From NCBI GenBank assembly GCA_946811185.2, contig OX328102.1, positions 15,563,194-15,627,193 of the forward strand: a stretch of DNA of 64,000 bases, read 5' to 3'. Shown here one piece after another: positions 41,430 to 55,000 of this stretch (its first letter is position 1; each line of letters starts with the position of its first letter). The position numbers and the translations under genes are program-made. Origin of the DNA: Hippopus hippopus. Lineage: Eukaryota; Mollusca; Bivalvia; Cardiida; Cardiidae. The notes under the pieces were generated by a model that worked only from the letters and a program-made list of their open reading frames with translations, was not told the origin of the DNA and did not search any database.

Positions 41430-44400
41430 CCTGGGAAGGTGAACTTACAGGTGTGATTAATTGTTGATTGAATCAAGTTTTTGGCTGCTTTCAGCATTAA
41501 ATTTTGGCAGCTGTGATTTGATAGAAATTCTGTTGAAAGCAGTTTCAAAGTCCATTCAAGATGGTTTCAAAGAAACTCAACAATAGACAAACTCACAAAC
41601 TGATACATGTAGACACATGTAAATGAATGGGACAAAAAAAGCTTTCCTTAACCCTTTACCACACAATCCCGAGTTTTACGATCCTGAGGAAGAAGCCTTT
41701 TGATAACATTGTGGGAAAAGGAGAAAATGCTGGTAAGCAGCCTTTTCTCCCTTTTCCACAATGTTTTCTACTCATTCAAAGACAAATTCCATCCTTCCAG
41801 CCACATTTAAATTGTTGTTTCCAAATGTTTTCAATTGGACAAGTCTAGGATCTGTCCTGTGGTAAAGAGTTGAGCACTTTTTGCTCTGGTGAGCTAAAAA
41901 CTTGTATTTCTTGAGATTCTATATTTACAAACATCTCTTACTAATATACTTTCAGAGCTTTCTCCTGCTAGAAGAATGACACTAAAAAGGAACCATGACT
42001 GCAAGACAACTACACCTCACGGGGACCACATGTTATAATTTGTGCAATGGTGGTCTCATATATCATTGGACATGCAGTCATTAAAACATTTAATTAAAGA
42101 AAAATAGTGCTATAGTATTAATGTTCTATGTTTACCATCTTTGCAATGCAAAGAAGTTCATGCTAGTATTTACCGGTACTTTTCAAAATCAGTAATGGTT
42201 AAAAGGGTATTTAAATCCTAATCACGAAATGCCACTAAATTAAAACAGCATTGCAGCAGACTGCTTTTGAAAATATTGTGACCAAATATGATATTGCTCA
42301 CAGTCAGCAATATCTATTTGCCACAATGTTTTCATCTCAATCTTTCAATTATTTTTCTCCATTTGCCTCAGATTTTATCTAGTGTTAAAAGTAAAGGTAG
42401 GTTTCAAGACTTTGTTAAATAAAGGAAAAGCAATATTCTTGTTTATGTTTAGAACAAAAATCCTTAATGCCCCTTTAAGAGTGAAAGCAATATACATGTA
42501 GTAAAATTCAGTCATTGACATTGTGTGGAAAAAGAAATTCCGTTACATACAAGTCTTATTAGCTGCACAAAATTAATAGTCCTTTGAAAACATTGTGAAA
42601 AATGGCAAATAACTGAATAATTTTGGATTTTTTAACAATATTTTTCTGAAGCGGAAATTTGCTGCATCAAGGGACCCGAATAACATGAGAATAATATAAA
42701 AGTGTTATGTTACTACACATGTAATAAAGATAAATATCTACAAAATTTTCAAGACTTCTCACGTTTATTTCTTTTAATCTTTACCAACGGATAAAATTCT
42801 GGACTTCTTCAAATTCAAAGCATTTGCAGACGACTCATTGATTTTGGCTCACATTCTACAATTTACCTATTAAAGGGTAGGAAACATTGTGTTGAAAGGA
42901 GAAATTGTTAGTTGTCTTTTCCCACAATGTTTCCTAAAGCATTTAATTTTCTGCAGGGTTGTTAAAACTCAGGATTTTTGGTATAGACTTACAAGTCATC
43001 AAATAAATTAACTTAATAGCTTCTGAAACATATTTGCAGCATAAAACTTCAGAAGCATCCTTGTAAATGTGAAAAAAAATAATCAAGGAGTAAAGCTTGA
43101 GTATTCAATATATCATGTCAAAAGCAGATATTACTTATTTTGACCAATTTGTCCTTAGGTCAAAATGTTTTCAAAATTAGTCTGCTGCAAGACACAAAAA
43201 GTTATCTACAGGAGACAGCCCACTGACCGCTTTATCTGCTGGTATCATATCACTGGCTGTCTCTGGTCCAACAACTTGCAAGGTTGAATTAAACAAGGGC
43301 TGTATAAGAAGTAGACATGCAACCATTTTAACCTTTTACCATTTAACAAAATTTTCATCATGTCTATTTTAAAAGCAAAGTTGGAGGATGAAACAATTGT
43401 AGCCCAAATGATTAGGTTTATTGTTGAAAGGAAACAATGTGAGAAAAGTATAAAAAGCTGGTGACCAGCTTTTTTCTCCTCTTCCTTCAATGTTGTCAAA
43501 AGCCCTCTGTATCAGGGTAATTAAAAACAGAATTGTTTGATAAAGGGTTAACTCACAAAACAAAATTTCGATTGGTTCAAGTTGAGAGGATTAGCAGGTG
43601 ATATGTAGCTGAACTAGTGAAATTTGTCTTTGAATGAGTAGAAAACACAGTGGAAAAAAGATTTCCAATATTTTCTCTTTTTCTCACAACTGTTACGGCT
43701 TCCCTCCCCCTGGCTGTTTTAACACAAGCTCATTTGGTAAAGAGCTAACAGGATGCCTTCTCTTCTAAGTACAGGAAAATGCCTTGCAAATCATATCTTG
43801 TGGTACATCCTGTTGCATCTGCTGTCATTTGGACTGTCATGAATTAATCTTGTACTTTAGTGGTTTGGCATTTCCTAAGCTTCTAAAGTAGGTGATGTTT
43901 CATGCGGCACTGTACAGATGTTTCGGACAGTTATTGTGATTGTTCTGAAGCTGTTGATTCTCACTGTAGAGCCAACATCCATAAAATTATGTATTGGCTT
44001 GAATAAAGTGGTCAGTTTCTGATCTTCAAATATATGACCACCCAATCAGACTTTTAAAGGTGACATCCTGTGTAACATATTAGAAATGAACAACAGCATC
44101 TGAAATGAAATTACAAAAATTATAAACTTGAAATACGAGTGCAGTCCTTCAGGATACCCATTTCTTTGAACATTAATCAGACCAGAATTCTATCAAAGCC
44201 TGAGTGTCTTCCTGCACACTTTGCTAACTCATGTACTGCATTAGATTTGATTTGATTGGGAAACATAGCATGTCAGTTTTTGCAAAGTTTGGTCTTTTTC
44301 CAGTGTTTATGGGAGTACCCTGAGGTAAAAGGTATTGAGAAAATTGTTGGAAAATTGTTACATCATGATCAGACTGCACAAAGTGTGCAGTCTGATCTCT

Positions 44401-47400
44401 GATCTACATTGATCGCTTTGCTAAGACATTCAAGACAAAGGCAACTTCAACATTATTCTTACGATCTTATTTATAGAATGAAAACGCCTCTTTGATTTAT
44501 TCGGCGCTCTAGAAAGGGTTAAGCCTATTTACCCAGTTCCCAGTGAAATGATGAATTTACCTGAAAATAATTCAACAAAAGATGCCGAAATAGATTTTGA
44601 AGCCATGAATTCACGACCAGTTAAGAATTTTCTTTGGTCCTATGTATGTAATTGGCTTTCTAAGGCAATTCAATGAATAAAATGAGGCCGAGTAATTGCA
44701 ACTGTCATTATCGGCAACATTTAATATGGTGCAAAGGGGACTTAGGTGCGAAACTACCCTGGTGCGAAACACATCAAAACGGCAATATGTTTCTTAACGC
44801 CCCTGAAGACGCGATCAGAGTGCATTTCTAGAATGAAATGCTTAAAAACATTATTCTATTGCCATAACTGGGTTAGTTTGACCTCTTTAGATCAGAAATC
44901 AACCGAGTACATGTCCATTGCAACGATGTACGAAAACTGGGTTACGGATTTTCGCTGATTTCCACGGCCTGTTTTTAATCACAGCATTATTTCTCAATAA
45001 TATTTTAACCCTTACCAACATCTTGCATCTCCGGTTTTTCCTCTCCAAACCCAGTTTTGAGAATTTGAATAACATACACATCAGTGTAGCGTCATGAATG
45101 TCGGTACATACATAAGCAAAACAGTGGAAAAAAGCTCAATATGGCGACCAGTGATCCCGGAAGTGCATTTCATCTAAACGAGACTTACAGACCCTATATT
45201 TATAAAAAAAAAATTGACGTTTAATACGCTGAAAGTAGGAGGAAATTAGATAACCTGTACTCATTAAACTGACGATGATTTTTAAGTTGTCATCCGATCT
45301 GTAGATAATTTTTGTCATTTTTGACCAATCAGGTAATTGTGCGAAAGATTGTGATACGTGTGACGCTGTGCGACCAACCGGAAGACACTCAATTTTTAGT
45401 CATCCCCTTCTAGATTTAGACTAAAACCCAGAACGAAGTCGTAATTTTATTTTTAAAAATCTAGAAAGGTGTTACCGCAAAACGAGCTTCGCTCGTTACT
45501 AACTGCTCTTTGTTAGTAAATCCAACATTGCGTATTTATTTACTGTCTTTTTCATTGATATTTCATAGCGCGGTAAAACTGCTCCTTCATGACGTAAAAA
45601 TGACGTGATTCATGACGTCATTATAGTATTGAACATTTGCAGATTCAGTGGATTTATTATTAGAAGTTCAATACGCGAGAATTAAGTTGAAAATAAGATT
45701 GTTTAAACCCAGCAGAGTAACAATGAGCTTTCAGCTCTCTCTTTGAATTTACTGTTGGATTTTTTTTGTCAGTATTCAGAAAATATAAATTCAGCTAGCA
45801 ATTTGAACTTCGGACTCGATATAAAATCAGAACGAAAAACATTATGAAATCTCGTATACATGTTTGTTTACATTAGTTTGACTGCAAAAGTAGTTCCGGC
45901 ACTGCTGATTTTTTTTTTGATGGAGCTATGAAAATTTTTTTTCAGCCAATCAGAACTGGCCAATGTTCATGAAAAAAAACTAATATTGAATTATTATGTT
46001 ATGGTATATGTATATGCATCAAGCTGCATGTGAAATACGGAATATTTTGTTGTTATTACTTTCCAGGGCCTGTATTCACCAACCATTCATAAAAATAGTT
46101 TTAGTTTTAATCTTCAAGATTTTCTAAATTTGAAAGTAACTGGCTAAACCAAATTGTGTAGCAAATCAGAAGTTCTGTTACTTTCAAGTTTAGAAAATTC
46201 TGGAGAATAAGACAAAGAACGTTCTTGAGAATGGTTTGTGAATATGGACTCAGGTGCCTGTATTTGATTCGAGCAGCATGAGAAAATTTGATATCGCCCG
46301 AGATCGAAGGTCGAGCAAAATGTCATTTGTTTACGCACTGAGAAGTGAACACAAGCAAATGGAAAGTTACTACAATTTAATATTCGTTTGGCTCCCATCA
46401 CCCGAGGTATGCCGAATGTTCGTTTTTATGAATGGCGGATTAATATTATAATGTAACATTTTGACCAATCAAAATCGCAAGTCAATGCATGCTTATTCCG
46501 TGCGCGAGATACGTCAATATACCGTATTAGGAACATACAGTGTGTAGATACAGACTTTCTTTTTTCTGTCTTTCGCGCTATTTCATCCGCCGACGCATGT
46601 ATTTGTGCCGGAAAGTTTACTGATATATAATAAAAGTTGATATCTCGCGAATCAATATTTCATTGGTCGTCTGCAAAAGCTTTCAGTATGCACAAGTCTA
46701 AACTTTAGTTGTCTGGTTTTTTTTTCAATTTAATCGCAGTCTTAATCTGGATTGCATAATAATTGTTTAACCGTCTACCAAACAATCCCGACTTTTAACG
46801 ACACTAGCACAGAAAGGGACTTGGAAAAAACTGTGGGTAAAAGAGAAAATGCTGGTGGCTAGCATTTTCTCCTTTTCCGATAATGTTTTCTATCCTATCA
46901 AAGACAAATACCACCATTCTAGTAATAGTTAGTTTGTCGTCTGCAAATTCTTTGAATTTGGATCAGTCTAATATTTTGTCGTTTTGTAAAGAATTGATGC
47001 TTGTCACGGCCTTGATCTATATCAATAAACGTTATATAATAAATATTGGATATTACATGTGAAGTCATTATTTTCTAACGTATTTTTAAAAATAATGATA
47101 ACGTGGCATTGCCGACTTTCTATCGTTTTTTTAATGAAGCGTTAGACAAAACGCTACAAAAAGAACACAGATGTAATATTCTTTTTGTAATATATTCGAC
47201 TGAATTTCGTACTCCGCCCCAAATGATTCTCATATCTACATTTCTTTACCAAAAATGAAAATGACAAAGTGTGAAAAACGGTTTGTAGAACCCAATTTGC
47301 GACTGTCTGGATTCAAAATAAGAAATAGAACTATTTTTTCAAGTACCTATATGCGCCTCAAAAACCTATAATTGACAAAAAAAAAAAAACGTTTCTTTCT

Positions 47401-50400
47401 TTCGAGAATGGCACGGTTTATAAAAAAGTGTGTGAAGCGGCTTTGTTTACTATAATGATTGATTTATTGTATTGCGTTAAACGCCGTTTTCAACATTATG
47501 TCGGTTATATCGCATGCTTTCCTGGAGTCTCTTCTACCAGTACTCCGCGTAATTTTCTTTCCAAGCCAATGGCTGCTTTCCCACATAACCATGGTAGAAA
47601 TAATGATCTGTGGGAGAGGAATTCTGTGAAAAGGTGGTCTTTTGCATCTTGGTAATGCATTATTTTCAGCAAGTCATCACATCACATATCTATGGATCCA
47701 TAGAATCAATTTTGTTTGAAATAATGAATGCATAATGAAGTAGAAAGGTCCTCGTACAAGTAGGAAATTTTAAGCGAATAGCAAAAAAACTTCGATCCAT
47801 GCCAGACTGTGCGGACTGCGCAGGCTGACATGAATCGATGCTTTTTGCAGATGCGTTAAACCCATTTTCCCAGATCTTCGTTAAATATTAATTTCAATTT
47901 CCTAGGTCTATATCTATTATACGGAATATTCAATATCACAGACAACAAATATGCACTTAAATAATGATATGAAAAAGGCAAAGCCTCAGTACGAGCGACA
48001 TGAATGATTTGTGAAACAAATATCTAATAATTCGAATGACGACCTGGACTCTAAATCTTGAAATCAAAGGGTTTTGAGTTCGAATTCCGGCTTTGCCAAA
48101 ACTAATTTTGAGCGTTGTTAAAAGTAGAAAGCATGCTTCTTTCGTTGATGTATACGTGTGAAATAGATCGAACAGTCCCGGATTCCCTAAACAAAATTAA
48201 GACAGTTTCTCAGTAGTTTTGTTAATTTATATAATGTAAAAAACTTGAGTGATTATTAGTTCACGTACTTTTAAAGAACATTTTACAGGGACATTTCCTC
48301 ACTGCATGTAGATCTAGATCTATAAGAGAGAGAGAGAGGAAAAAAAAAAAAAAAAAAAAAAGAAAAGAAAAGACTGAATGGAAGAAATTCACGGTCACAT
48401 TTTCACATTTGCATGTAAAAAGGAGAAGGGGAAAAAAACCCTTCACTTTCATAGATCTATGTCATTCCGCGGAACACTGCTGTCTTTCTAAAATACCACC
48501 AGTGGCTTTGATCGCCAGGGAATCATGTGACCGCCACATGTTCAAGGGTTTAGTTGGCGATTAAGGACGACTGGATGGTTTCCATCGCTACCCGGGCGCT
48601 ACTGCAGCGACATCTGATCATTCTCAGACCCGATTCATATCATGATCTCTCCATCTTCGGAGAATTATGATGTTTTTTTCAACTATGATTTTTAACACTT
48701 TAACACTTTATTTCTCATGTAGATCTGTCAATGGCGACATGTTTTTCCTTGAGTTTCTTTAAAATAAAAGTGCGTAGATCGCCAAAATTAGATTATTTGT
48801 AGCTGTCCTTTTTCATCCCATCTGCTTTCCTACAAGTCCATCGTTGAAACAGTGATCAGTGTAGAGAGAGGAATGAATTCTGTCGCAATGACTAGATCTA
48901 TCATCAATCCTAAGATAGAAATTTACTGAGTTATCGGATAGATATCCAACTTATGGTAAACCCCCCCCCCCAAACTTTTGGATCTATCAACAACTTCTAT
49001 CGTTATAACATTTGAATAAATATAGTTGAGCCATGTTGCGGGAAAAAAGGGTTTAATGCATCTTCGTGTTGCATGATACCAAGAAAGTCATCACATAATT
49101 ATAGATCCATATAATCCATTTTGTATGATAACTGACTGAATCACGAGGCATGCATACTGGTCCTTTGACATGCAGAAAATTGATCAATATATTTAGCATA
49201 GAGTTTTGATCCAGGTCAGCTTGCGCGGACTGCACAGGCAGACCTGGATCGATAGTTTTTGCGGATGCATTTAGTCCCCTTTTCACGGATCATAAATCCG
49301 ACTTTCTCTGTACACGGTATTTTGAAACAGTCAAAAAACTAGTTGCCGAGCCCTGGTAGAGCAGTCGGTAGCGTATAAGACTCAAGAACAGGGGGTCGCT
49401 CGTTCGATCCCCGGCTCGGCCAATTTCTTTCCGAGGACTGATGATAGTTATTGCGACATGATTCATTCCTCTCACACCGCTGATCATTGTTTCGACGATG
49501 GTTATGCGGGAAAGCAGCCAGTGGCTTTGAAAGAAAATTGTGCAGAGTACTGGTAAAAGAAACTCCAGGAAAGTATGGATAGGTGCACTGGCCGCCGTGA
49601 TATAACTGAAATAATGTTAAAAACGGCGTTAAACACCATACAATCAATCAATCATCGATCAAAAAACTAGTTTAGTCGTGATTTCTTCGACACAATATTT
49701 TCCGCGAAAACCGGTTTGTGCATGACGTAAAAAAAGTATGATTAATGACGTCATCATTTGCTAGCATAGATTATTGCGTATAGGGTCTGTAAGTCTCGTC
49801 ATGTGACCGCGAGAGTTCATCACTTCCGGGATCTACCGTAAATTTATCTCCTTTTCATCACAGTATGTGAAGAGATACACGAAGCAATTACGAAGGATTA
49901 AGTCAGAATTTAAAAGTCCGAGCGATTTGAAAATTTCAGTAATCGATCAGAGAACGATATGTGACTATGAATACGCCACCTTAAAGAACAGATCGTATTC
50001 AGCGCAGGTAAACAGGTTGATGGTTGAACCTACTTTCGGTTTCGTATGCAATAGAATCATGTTTTTTTGACGGAGTTAAATCAAAATAGGTGAATCACGT
50101 TTCTTTCACAAAACTACAGCTGTGTGAAGGCATAAAATGAAAGCATAAGTACGAAGCAAGACGTTTTAAAGCAGATATTTATACTTGTAATCCTCAATTT
50201 GCAGAGGGCGATCGCACAGATCTACGTTTCCGCTGTTAAATTCAGCCTCTGGTAATATTGAAGTATTTTAAAAACAGCCACTCCAGTATTAAGTTTTCAA
50301 AGATCAAACCATATAAGACAGTTCAGATTCAAGATCAGACTGCATGTTCAGTGCAGTCTGATCTCGGTTGGTTGGTTGGTTGGTTGTATTGGGGTTTAAC

Positions 50401-52087
50401 GCCACTTTAACAGCTGATGTCATATCATGGCGGTCGGTGACGCACATGTGTTTCCTGGCTTTCTCACACCAGTACTAACACAGCTTTCTTTCCAAAGCCA
50501 CCGACTACTTTTCTCACATGCTTCAGCAGAGGTGAGAGGCGAAAATACGCCGGAAAGAAAGTTCGCCTCAACCGGGTATCGAACTCATAACCACCAGGTC
50601 ATGAGTCCGACACGCTCACCACTGAGCCACCCGGGCGGGCTCTGATCTCGACCGACATTTTGCTGAAAAGTAGGCCTATATTTATCTTTTTACCACAAGA
50701 CAGAATCTTTGACTGGTCCAAATTGAAAGGATTTGCAGATGACAATTAATATTGTATAGTACTCAAATGATGGAAATTTATTTGAGAGGGTAGAAAATAT
50801 TATTGAAAAAGGAGAAAATGTTGGTTATCACCATTTAATCCTTTTCCTACAATGTTTTCATAAGGCTTCTTCCTCTGAGTCTTTAAGATTCAGGATTGTG
50901 TTGTAAAGGATTAATTTTGTGCTTCACAGGCCAAGGGTCATTTAAGAAAAATGCAATATGCTTGTTCCACTATGCACATTGAATATTAGTGCTGTGCTTG
51001 GTACTTTGGAAAGATACTCATGACCAGGCGCACTAACTGGCACATGAATGAAATGTTTAACCCTTTACCTTTACCTCTAAAGAAAACAGTTCATGAAAAC
51101 ATTATGGAAATAGGAGAAAATGCTGGTAACCAGCATGTCTTCCTTTTCCTAGGATATTTTCAACCCTTCCATAAATGAATTTCAATTGTTTAGCCACTCT
51201 TACTTTTTCGTCTACTAGTGTTTTCAATTTATACAAGTCATTAACCCTGTTGTTTGGTAACAGCTTATCCAGATCTTTGATATAGACTATACACGTTCAA
51301 ATCTAACATGCAATTTGCATGAAGTATGTCCCAGTGCAAGGCCATATTGGTGTGTTACACATACAGACGAACAGACACAAGATGGAAAGGATTATTTCAG
51401 TGGTTATAACAATGGCTCTCTTGTCATTTATTGCAGGTATAGAAATTCTTCGAGTATCCCAGGGTGGGTTTTTGGAAGAGAACTTTGTTATCAGTGAAGT
51501 TCACCAGTAAATCTTCATCGGAAAGATATTATGCCCTGTTCAATCCAGCAAAGGATAATAATTTACAACAGCTATTGAGACAATACAAAGACTTTCAAGG
51601 TATTCTGTAATTATTTAATTAAAAGTTGTTTTATACATGTACAAGCATAATTTGTCACATTTAATTCGTGTTACGCGACCAATTCTAAACCTTTACTTCA
51701 CAGAGAATTTCAAGCATTACCTCCTTTTCGAAGGGGAAAAAAATGACCCATTAGGATAGACTTGCTAAAATTACTAATGAAATTCACAGTGTTGTCACAG
51801 TATAATATTATGATGAAATTTTTGTTACCATTTTTGTGGAGTATATAACAAAATTGCAAGAGTATTTTGGTATTATCATTGCAGCCACTTCACTTATCCC
51901 TATGTTTCTGAACATCTCACACCAGTAATATACTTGTCCACACAATATTTTTGAGATGTGATCCATCCATTTGATGAAGATCAATGCAATTTCAGTCACT
52001 TTTGTAAAGAAATCTGTTGGCTGAAAAACAGCCAGTTGCTGAGGAAGAATCCTGTGAGGGATACCTACAAGGGACAGTTAGGAAACT
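41430..52087 (+). repeat. 10,658-bp tandem unit, copy 2
   Basis: A direct repeat of copy 1 at a constant offset of 10,658. I noticed no difference from copy 1 in the parts compared by eye. Every SINE, MITE and exon recurs at the same offset. Confidence 0.97.
44548..51759 (+). CDS. candidate four-exon gene, copy 2
   Basis: Exons by offset: 44548-44643, 49864-50007, 51443-51599 and 51704-51759. Splice sites and stop codon are unchanged from copy 1, so the predicted protein is identical. The reservations about the first exon are the same as in copy 1. Confidence 0.5.
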
Positions 52088-55000
52088 CCTGGGAAGGTGA
52101 ACTTACAGGTGTGATTAATTGTTGATTGAATCAAGTTTTTGGCTGCTTTCAGCATTAAATTTTGGCAGCTGTGATTTGATAGAAATTCTGTTGAAAGCAG
52201 TTTCAAAGTCCATTCAAGATGGTTTCAAAGAAACTCAACAATAGACAAACTCACAAACTGATACATGTAGACACATGTAAATGAATGGGACAAAAAAAGC
52301 TTTCCTTAACCCTTTACCACACAATCCCGAGTTTTACGATCCTGAGGAAGAAGCCTTTTGATAACATTGTGGGAAAAGGAGAAAATGCTGGTAAGCAGCC
52401 TTTTCTCCCTTTTCCACAATGTTTTCTACTCATTCAAAGACAAATTCCATCCTTCCAGCCACATTTAAATTGTTGTTTCCAAATGTTTTCAATTGGACAA
52501 GTCTAGGATCTGTCCTGTGGTAAAGAGTTGAGCACTTTTTGCTCTGGTGAGCTAAAAACTTGTATTTCTTGAGATTCTATATTTACAAACATCTCTTACT
52601 AATATACTTTCAGAGCTTTCTCCTGCTAGAAGAATGACACTAAAAAGGAACCATGACTGCAAGACAACTACACCTCACGGGGACCACATGTTATAATTTG
52701 TGCAATGGTGGTCTCATATATCATTGGACATGCAGTCATTAAAACATTTAATTAAAGAAAAATAGTGCTATAGTATTAATGTTCTATGTTTACCATCTTT
52801 GCAATGCAAAGAAGTTCATGCTAGTATTTACCGGTACTTTTCAAAATCAGTAATGGTTAAAAGGGTATTTAAATCCTAATCACGAAATGCCACTAAATTA
52901 AAACAGCATTGCAGCAGACTGCTTTTGAAAATATTGTGACCAAATATGATATTGCTCACAGTCAGCAATATCTATTTGCCACAATGTTTTCATCTCAATC
53001 TTTCAATTATTTTTCTCCATTTGCCTCAGATTTTATCTAGTGTTAAAAGTAAAGGTAGGTTTCAAGACTTTGTTAAATAAAGGAAAAGCAATATTCTTGT
53101 TTATGTTTAGAACAAAAATCCTTAATGCCCCTTTAAGAGTGAAAGCAATATACATGTAGTAAAATTCAGTCATTGACATTGTGTGGAAAAAGAAATTCCG
53201 TTACATACAAGTCTTATTAGCTGCACAAAATTAATAGTCCTTTGAAAACATTGTGAAAAATGGCAAATAACTGAATAATTTTGGATTTTTTAACAATATT
53301 TTTCTGAAGCGGAAATTTGCTGCATCAAGGGACCCGAATAACATGAGAATAATATAAAAGTGTTATGTTACTACACATGTAATAAAGATAAATATCTACA
53401 AAATTTTCAAGACTTCTCACGTTTATTTCTTTTAATCTTTACCAACGGATAAAATTCTGGACTTCTTCAAATTCAAAGCATTTGCAGACGACTCATTGAT
53501 TTTGGCTCACATTCTACAATTTACCTATTAAAGGGTAGGAAACATTGTGTTGAAAGGAGAAATTGTTAGTTGTCTTTTCCCACAATGTTTCCTAAAGCAT
53601 TTAATTTTCTGCAGGGTTGTTAAAACTCAGGATTTTTGGTATAGACTTACAAGTCATCAAATAAATTAACTTAATAGCTTCTGAAACATATTTGCAGCAT
53701 AAAACTTCAGAAGCATCCTTGTAAATGTGAAAAAAAAATAATCAAGGAGTAAAGCTTGAGTATTCAATATATCATGTCAAAAGCAGATATTACTTATTTT
53801 GACCAATTTGTCCTTAGGTCAAAATGTTTTCAAAATTGGTCTGCTGCAAGACACAAAAAGTTATCTACAGGAGACAGCCCACTGACCGCTTTATCTGCTG
53901 GTATCATATCACTGGCTGTCTCTGGTCCAACAACTTGCAAGGTTGAATTAAACAAGGGCTGTATAAGAAGTAGACATGCAACCATTTTAACCTTTTACCA
54001 TTTAACAAAATTTTCATCATGTCTATTTTAAAAGCAAAGTTGGAGGATGAAACAATTGTAGCCCAAATGATTAGGTTTATTGTTGAAAGGAAACAATGTG
54101 AGAAAAGTATAAAAAGCTGGTGACCAGCTTTTTTCTCCTCTTCCTTCAATGTTGTCAAAAGCCCTCTGTATCAGGGTAATTAAAAACAGAATTGTTTGAT
54201 AAAGGGTTAACTCACAAAACAAAATTTCGATTGGTTCAAGTTGAGAGGATTAGCAGGTGATATGTAGCTGAACTAGTGAAATTTGTCTTTGAATGAGTAG
54301 AAAACACAGTGGAAAAAAGATTTCCAATATTTTCTCTTTTTCTCACAACTGTTACGGCTTCCCTCCCCCTGGCTGTTTTAACACAAGCTCATTTGGTAAA
54401 GAGCTAACAGGATGCCTTCTCTTCTAAGTACAGGAAAATGCCTTGCAAATCATATCTTGTGGTACATCCTGTTGCATCTGCTGTCATTTGGACTGTCATG
54501 AATTAATCTTGTACTTTAGTGGTTTGGCATTTCCTAAGCTTCTAAAGTAGGTGATGTTTCATGCGGCACTGTACAGATGTTTCGGACAGTTATTGTGATT
54601 GTTCTGAAGCTGTTGATTCTCACTGTAGAGCCAACATCCATAAAATTATGTATTGGCTTGAATAAAGTGGTCAGTTTCTGATCTTCAAATATATGACCAC
54701 CCAATCAGACTTTTAAAGGTGACATCCTGTGTAACATATTAGAAATGAACAACAGCATCTGAAATGAAATTACAAAAATTATAAACTTGAAATACGAGTG
54801 CAGTCCTTCAGGATACCCATTTCTTTGAACATTAATCAGACCAGAATTCTATCAAAGCCTGAGTGTCTTCCTGCACACTTTGCTAACTCATGTACTGCAT
54901 TAGATTTGATTTGATTGGGAAACATAGCATGTCAGTTTTTGCAAAGTTTGGTCTTTTTCCAGTGTTTATGGGAGTACCCTGAGGTAAAAGGTATTGAGAA

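Noticed and set aside
53756..54031. 91-codon frame found only in unit 3
   Set aside because: It opens only because of the A-to-G change at 53838 and one extra A near 53730. The other copies are closed here and the sequence overlaps a MITE.
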